The notes under the pieces: model-generated
Database searches by the model: none
What the model was told of the DNA's origin: nothing
Seen by the model: only the letters and a program-made list of their open reading frames with translations
DNA from: Oscillospiraceae bacterium
GTDB lineage: Bacteria; Bacillota; Clostridia; Saccharofermentanales; Saccharofermentanaceae
Reading direction: 5' to 3'
Assembly (NCBI GenBank): GCA_902803695.1
Contig: CADCQX010000046.1
Location: 1-7,283 of the forward strand
Length of the DNA stretch: 7,283 nucleotides
Made by a program: the position numbers and the translations under genes
Shown: in pieces, positions 6,180-7,283 of the stretch
How the letters are laid out: the number at the start of each line of letters is the position of its first letter
How positions within the stretch are numbered: position 1 is the stretch's first letter

Positions 6180-6188
6180 TGTTATAAC
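6180..6188 (+). promoter_or_regulatory. Extended -10 promoter of the MATE gene
   Basis: TG-T-TATAAC (6180-6188) is an extended -10 box with 5 of 6 hexamer matches. GATACA (6159-6164) at 18 bases is a weak -35 (3 of 6). The predicted start is about 6194-6196, touching the ATG at 6197. The TG of this box lies within a perfect ten-base palindrome, AACATATGTT (6174-6183). Confidence 0.5.
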
Positions 6189-6196
6189 TTAACCCT

Positions 6197-7283
6197 ATGG
6201 AAACTAAAAACAGTTTTGCAGGAAAGCTCATAAAGATCATATTGCCGATCACGATACAGAACTTCATGTTTTCTCTCGTCCCGATTTCGGACGCGATGAT
6301 GCTCGTGTATCTTGATCAGGATCAGATGGCTGCCGTATCACTGGCAGCACAGGCTATGTTCGTTCTGAATATATTCCTTTTCGCGATAGTCAGCGGAATG
6401 AGTCTTTTTGTTGCTCAGTATTGGGGCAAAGGTGATATTAGATCATTCGAGAAGATCGTTGGTTATTCTTTGAAACTTGCGATCCCGATCCTTCTTGTCT
6501 TTTTCGGTCTTGCGATGTTTGACCCTCTCGGTGTCATGCGTATATACACAAACGATCCGATCATTATCTCTCATGGAATCAGGTATTTAAGATTTGTAGC
6601 TTTCGCTTATATCTTCACGGGCCTTGCACAGATATTCGGAAATGTACTTAAGAATTCCGGTCTTGTAATCTGGAGTACCGTAATAAGCATCGCGATGGTA
6701 GTTTCAAATGTTATCTTAAATGCCGTGTTTATCTATGGCCTTCTTGGAGCTCCGAAGCTTGAAGCCAGAGGTGCCGCACTTGCTACGACCATCTCATCTG
6801 CGATCGGTTGTATCAGTGCTCTTGTTTTGATCATCGTTAAGAAAAAGATCAAGATCCGCATCAAAGACATAATCAAGACTGATCTTGATATGCGTAAGGA
6901 TTTCAGTAAATACTCAGGTCCGCTCCTGTTTAATAACATCTCATGGGGAATAGGTTTCACCATGATCTCCGTAATCATCGGACATCTTAATTCAGATGTC
7001 GTAGCTGCAAATGCTATAGCCGCAGTAATAAAAGATCTCGTATCATGTTTCTGTTTTGCTTTGGCTGCAGGTGGTTCGATCGTAGTAGGTAACGAACTCG
7101 GGGCAGGAGATCTTAAGCGCGGAAAAGAATATGGTGAGAAGATATTCAGGATCTCGATAATAAGCGGAATAATCCTTGGAGTCTTAACCGCGGCATCTAC
7201 GCCTGCGGTTCTCCGTATAGTCAATCTGACATCCGAGGCAAAGTATTATCTCATGTGGATGCTCATCATGTGTTCCTACTATA
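6197..7283 (+). CDS. MATE-family efflux transporter (C-terminal end cut by window edge)
   Basis: 362 residues are visible; members are about 450, so roughly the last fifth is missing. MATE proteins are 12-helix inner-membrane antiporters that export drugs, metabolites or other organic compounds using a sodium or proton gradient. Evidence: many hydrophobic helices; SGMSLFVAQYWGKGD (66-80) at the end of the second helix; FAYIFTGLAQIFGNVLKNSG (136-155); LNAVFIYG followed by LEARGAALAT (174-197); and, in the second half, AAGGSIVVGNELGAGD (290-305), which mirrors residues 66-80 as expected from the internal duplication of this family. The charged loop at 214-236 separates the halves. The substrate cannot be predicted. 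The start at 6197 is the first in-frame ATG and gives the usual short cytoplasmic N-terminus (METKNSFAGKL). No Shine-Dalgarno sequence precedes it. It diverges from the peptidase gene. Confidence 0.93.
   Translation, partial: METKNSFAGKLIKIILPITIQNFMFSLVPISDAMMLVYLDQDQMAAVSLAAQAMFVLNIFLFAIVSGMSLFVAQYWGKGDIRSFEKIVGYSLKLAIPILLVFFGLAMFDPLGVMRIYTNDPIIISHGIRYLRFVAFAYIFTGLAQIFGNVLKNSGLVIWSTVISIAMVVSNVILNAVFIYGLLGAPKLEARGAALATTISSAIGCISALVLIIVKKKIKIRIKDIIKTDLDMRKDFSKYSGPLLFNNISWGIGFTMISVIIGHLNSDVVAANAIAAVIKDLVSCFCFALAAGGSIVVGNELGAGDLKRGKEYGEKIFRISIISGIILGVLTAASTPAVLRIVNLTSEAKYYLMWMLIMCSYY

Noticed and set aside
6733..7224. A 163-codon open frame on the minus strand inside the MATE gene
   Set aside because: The plus-strand frame is a clear MATE protein; the antisense product resembles no family I recognise and is rich in R, P and I as expected for a reverse-frame shadow.

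Overview
The window looks like chromosomal DNA from an anaerobic Clostridia-type Firmicute, probably Lachnospiraceae or Oscillospiraceae and perhaps a gut or rumen species. This is inferred from four things: moderate GC content; sigma-A style TATAAT boxes; secreted DUF4214 and SH3b-NlpC/P60 proteins; and an AraC regulator with the N-terminal half typical of that group. The species cannot be named from sequence alone. No mobile element, CRISPR array, tRNA or rRNA was seen.

Layout. 1-682 (minus) is the N-terminal part of a secreted DUF4214-repeat protein that runs off the left edge. 683-1059 is a 377-bp divergent regulatory region with an operator-like repeat cluster. 1060-2364 (plus) is a secreted SH3b-SH3b-NlpC/P60 cell-wall hydrolase, ended by a hairpin terminator. 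2381-3952 (minus) is a stand-alone MutS-type ATPase without mismatch-recognition domains. It diverges from 4055-4816 (plus), an AraC-family regulator. That gene converges, with a 7-bp gap, on 4824-6101 (minus), an M20 PepV/Sapep-like dipeptidase. A 95-bp divergent promoter region then leads to 6197-7283 (plus), a MATE-family efflux transporter cut by the right edge.

The genes alternate strand one by one, so every complete gene is probably its own transcription unit. No multi-gene pathway or defence system is evident. Two adjacent genes (DUF4214 and NlpC/P60) are exported and share an upstream region, so a common cell-envelope role is possible. The rest look like housekeeping or accessory singletons.

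The most notable signal is in the gene starts. Four genes have a recognisable Shine-Dalgarno sequence. The NlpC/P60 and MATE genes have none, and each instead has a TGN-TATAAY extended -10 box ending only 6-8 bases before the ATG. Both therefore look like leaderless transcripts. A similar TACAAACAnnTGTT motif lies upstream of both. Other points worth a look are an Asn in place of the Walker B Asp in the MutS-like ATPase, a calcium-loop-like insertion beside the catalytic His of the NlpC domain, and a terminator built from the last codons of the opposing gene. I did not find a convincing undescribed multi-gene system.
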